Origin: Tychonema litorale BBK16
GTDB lineage: Bacteria > Cyanobacteriota > Cyanobacteriia > Cyanobacteriales > Microcoleaceae
Length of the DNA stretch: 64,000 nucleotides
Assembly (NCBI RefSeq): GCF_021648855.1
Contig: NZ_JAKJHX010000008.1
Span: forward strand, 5,950 to 69,949
Direction of reading: 5' to 3'
Positions 62,981-64,000 of the stretch are shown here, one piece after another (the stretch's first letter is position 1; each line of letters opens with the position of its first letter). The notes beneath the pieces were generated by a model. The model was not told the DNA's origin, searched no databases, and worked only from the letters and a program-made list of their open reading frames with translations. The position numbers were made by a program, and so were the translations under genes.

Positions 62981-64000
62981 TCAACCAAAAATAGCCAACT
63001 CAGTATCGGGGTCAAATAGGTGAATTTTGTCATGGGCGATCGCCAACCAAAGCTCCTCGCCCACACGGATCGATCGCTCAGGAGGAACACGCACTTGCAA
63101 CCGCACCGCTGGTGCATCGGTTAAACTAACCCGCAAATAGGTTTCGTGTCCCAAAGCTTCGACAACATCCACTTGAACCGAAAGATTTTTCGTAGCTGGG
63201 GGGTGAATGGTCAGATGTTCTGGCCGGACACCCAAAATTAGCGATTTACCATCATACTTTCGTAAACTTTTTGCCCAAATATCTGGTAAAGTGAAACGGA
63301 AGTGCGGGTGAGAAATTAACAACGGAGCTGTAAATTCCACAGGCAAAAAATTCATCGGCGGAGAACCGATAAACTCAGCTACAAACAAGTTAGCCGGTTT
63401 GTTGTAAAGTTCTAGAGGTTGAGCTACTTGCTGAAGTTGACCAGCATTCATAATCGCAATGCGATCGCCCATAGTCATCGCCTCAGTTTGGTCATGAGTC
63501 ACATAAATAGTTGTAGTTCCCAACTGTCGCTGCAATTGCACAATTTGCGATCGAGTTTCCCCCCTCAACTTAGCATCCAGATTAGACAACGGCTCGTCCA
63601 TCAAAAAAACTTCAGGATTTCGAGCCATCGCCCTACCCAAAGCTACCCGCTGTTTTTGTCCTCCCGAAAGTTGTTTCGGCAAACGATGTAACAGAGATTC
63701 TATTTGCAGCAATTGAGCAATCTTCATCACTCGTTCTCCCACTACTTTTTCTCGTTCTGACAAATAGCGCAAACCCTTCGGCAAATTGCGAGTTATTCCT
63801 ACTAAGAAATCCTCAACCCGACGCTGAATTTGATACTTTTCTAAATTATTAACAACCCAATTATTGCTTTGGTTAATAATCTCTTCTTTCTTCCCCCCAA
63901 GGGAGGGGTGAGGGTGGGGTTTCCTTCTTCCTAATGACTGTTGACTAATGACTAATGACTTCTTTTTCCTTTCCGATCGCCGCAATCCAAAAGCCAGATT
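62981..64000 (-). CDS. ABC transporter ATPase, MalK/UgpC type (5' part missing)
   Basis: The C-terminal 340 residues of a sugar-type import ATPase; the Walker A region lies beyond the right edge. The edge reads NLAFGLR, the usual segment after the Q-loop. Then comes an unusual stretch of about 80 residues before ERVMKIAQLLQIE, instead of about a dozen, followed by the signature LSGGQKQRVALGRAMAR, Walker B VFLMDEPLSNLDA, the H-loop YVTHDQTEAM and a regulatory TOBE region. The start of the insertion (SLVISQQSLGRRKPHPHPSL) is encoded by heptamer and C/G repeats. The open frame continues past 64000. Confidence 0.9.
   Translation of the reverse strand, partial: NLAFGLRRSERKKKSLVISQQSLGRRKPHPHPSLGGKKEEIINQSNNWVVNNLEKYQIQRRVEDFLVGITRNLPKGLRYLSEREKVVGERVMKIAQLLQIESLLHRLPKQLSGGQKQRVALGRAMARNPEVFLMDEPLSNLDAKLRGETRSQIVQLQRQLGTTTIYVTHDQTEAMTMGDRIAIMNAGQLQQVAQPLELYNKPANLFVAEFIGSPPMNFLPVEFTAPLLISHPHFRFTLPDIWAKSLRKYDGKSLILGVRPEHLTIHPPATKNLSVQVDVVEALGHETYLRVSLTDAPAVRLQVRVPPERSIRVGEELWLAIAHDKIHLFDPDTELAIFG
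63896..63965. repeat. Heptamer and C/G-tract repeat inside the ABC ATPase coding sequence
   Basis: Read on the plus strand: CCAAGGGAGGGG followed by TGAGGGTGGGG, then TTCCTTCTTCC and ACTAATG-type heptamers (CTAATGACTGTTGACTAATG...). The same kinds of unit are found in intergenic DNA at 18333 and 22321. Here the frame stays open across all of them. Confidence 0.85.

Noticed and set aside
1..64000. tRNA, rRNA, tmRNA or 6S RNA genes
   Set aside because: No cloverleaf, T-loop GTTCRA context or other RNA signature was recognised by eye in the intergenic regions; a covariance-model scan would be decisive.

Overview
The window is chromosomal DNA from a filamentous cyanobacterium, most likely of the Microcoleus/Oscillatoria/Phormidium group (inference). 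The signs are very frequent HIP1-type GCGATCGC octamers, heptanucleotide tandem repeats, a high-light-inducible protein, a principal cyanobacterial sigma factor, a UbiA-type prenyltransferase next to Ppx/GppA, an NADPH-thioredoxin reductase C fusion, a VKOR-thioredoxin fusion, and large secreted RTX, DUF4114 and WD40 proteins. No rRNA, tRNA or CRISPR array was seen.

Layout. 0-2.9 kb: the 5' part of kdpA on the minus strand, divergent from a histidine kinase/response regulator pair, then a wreck of an Rpn-type nuclease. 2.9-13.1 kb: a surface/secreted-protein island with two paralogous giant RTX proteins (one with an N-terminal DUF4347 domain) and a convergent Calx-beta protein. 13.7-25.8 kb: mostly housekeeping and conserved cyanobacterial genes: GH116 glycosidase, Uma2 nuclease, gamma carbonic anhydrase-like protein, TIGR02652 protein, VOC protein, VKOR-Trx, C-terminal processing protease, RluE-like pseudouridine synthase, UDP-GlcNAc 2-epimerase, a PstS-like lipoprotein and a second Trx-like protein. 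25.8-28.8 kb: a chain of three tiny genes, a DUF2281-like protein and a Cache-type sensor kinase. 29.2-40.4 kb: the most unusual region, with a 1,601-residue protein carrying both a subtilase and an M23 metallopeptidase, a sigma-like regulator, an M23-RTX protein, then a divergent HTH-NB-ARC ATPase followed by a Ser/Thr kinase-WD40 protein. 40.7-54.5 kb: plastoquinone prenyltransferase, Ppx/GppA, SelO, DUF4330, alpha/beta hydrolase, MBL hydrolase, RibF, Na+/H+ antiporter, DUF427. 54.7-64 kb: diguanylate cyclase, GNAT, methyltransferase, NTRC, ABC permease, sigma factor, Hli and a truncated MalK/UgpC-type ATPase.

How it fits together. Redox chemistry appears three times (VKOR-Trx, the lone Trx, NTRC). 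Secreted proteins and cell-wall peptidases dominate 2.9-36 kb. Those peptidases sit beside a STAND ATPase and a kinase that could sense or restrain something, but this link is inference from proximity only.

Repeats. The window is dense in small dispersed elements: heptamer tandem repeats, a CAGTGCCGTGTCC palindrome family, a GTAGGTTGGGT hairpin, C/G-tract palindromes, an IS200/IS605-like hairpin pair and a TnpB zinc-finger remnant. In at least two places such repeats lie inside reading frames (the GH116 enzyme and the ABC ATPase) and are translated into low-complexity peptides.
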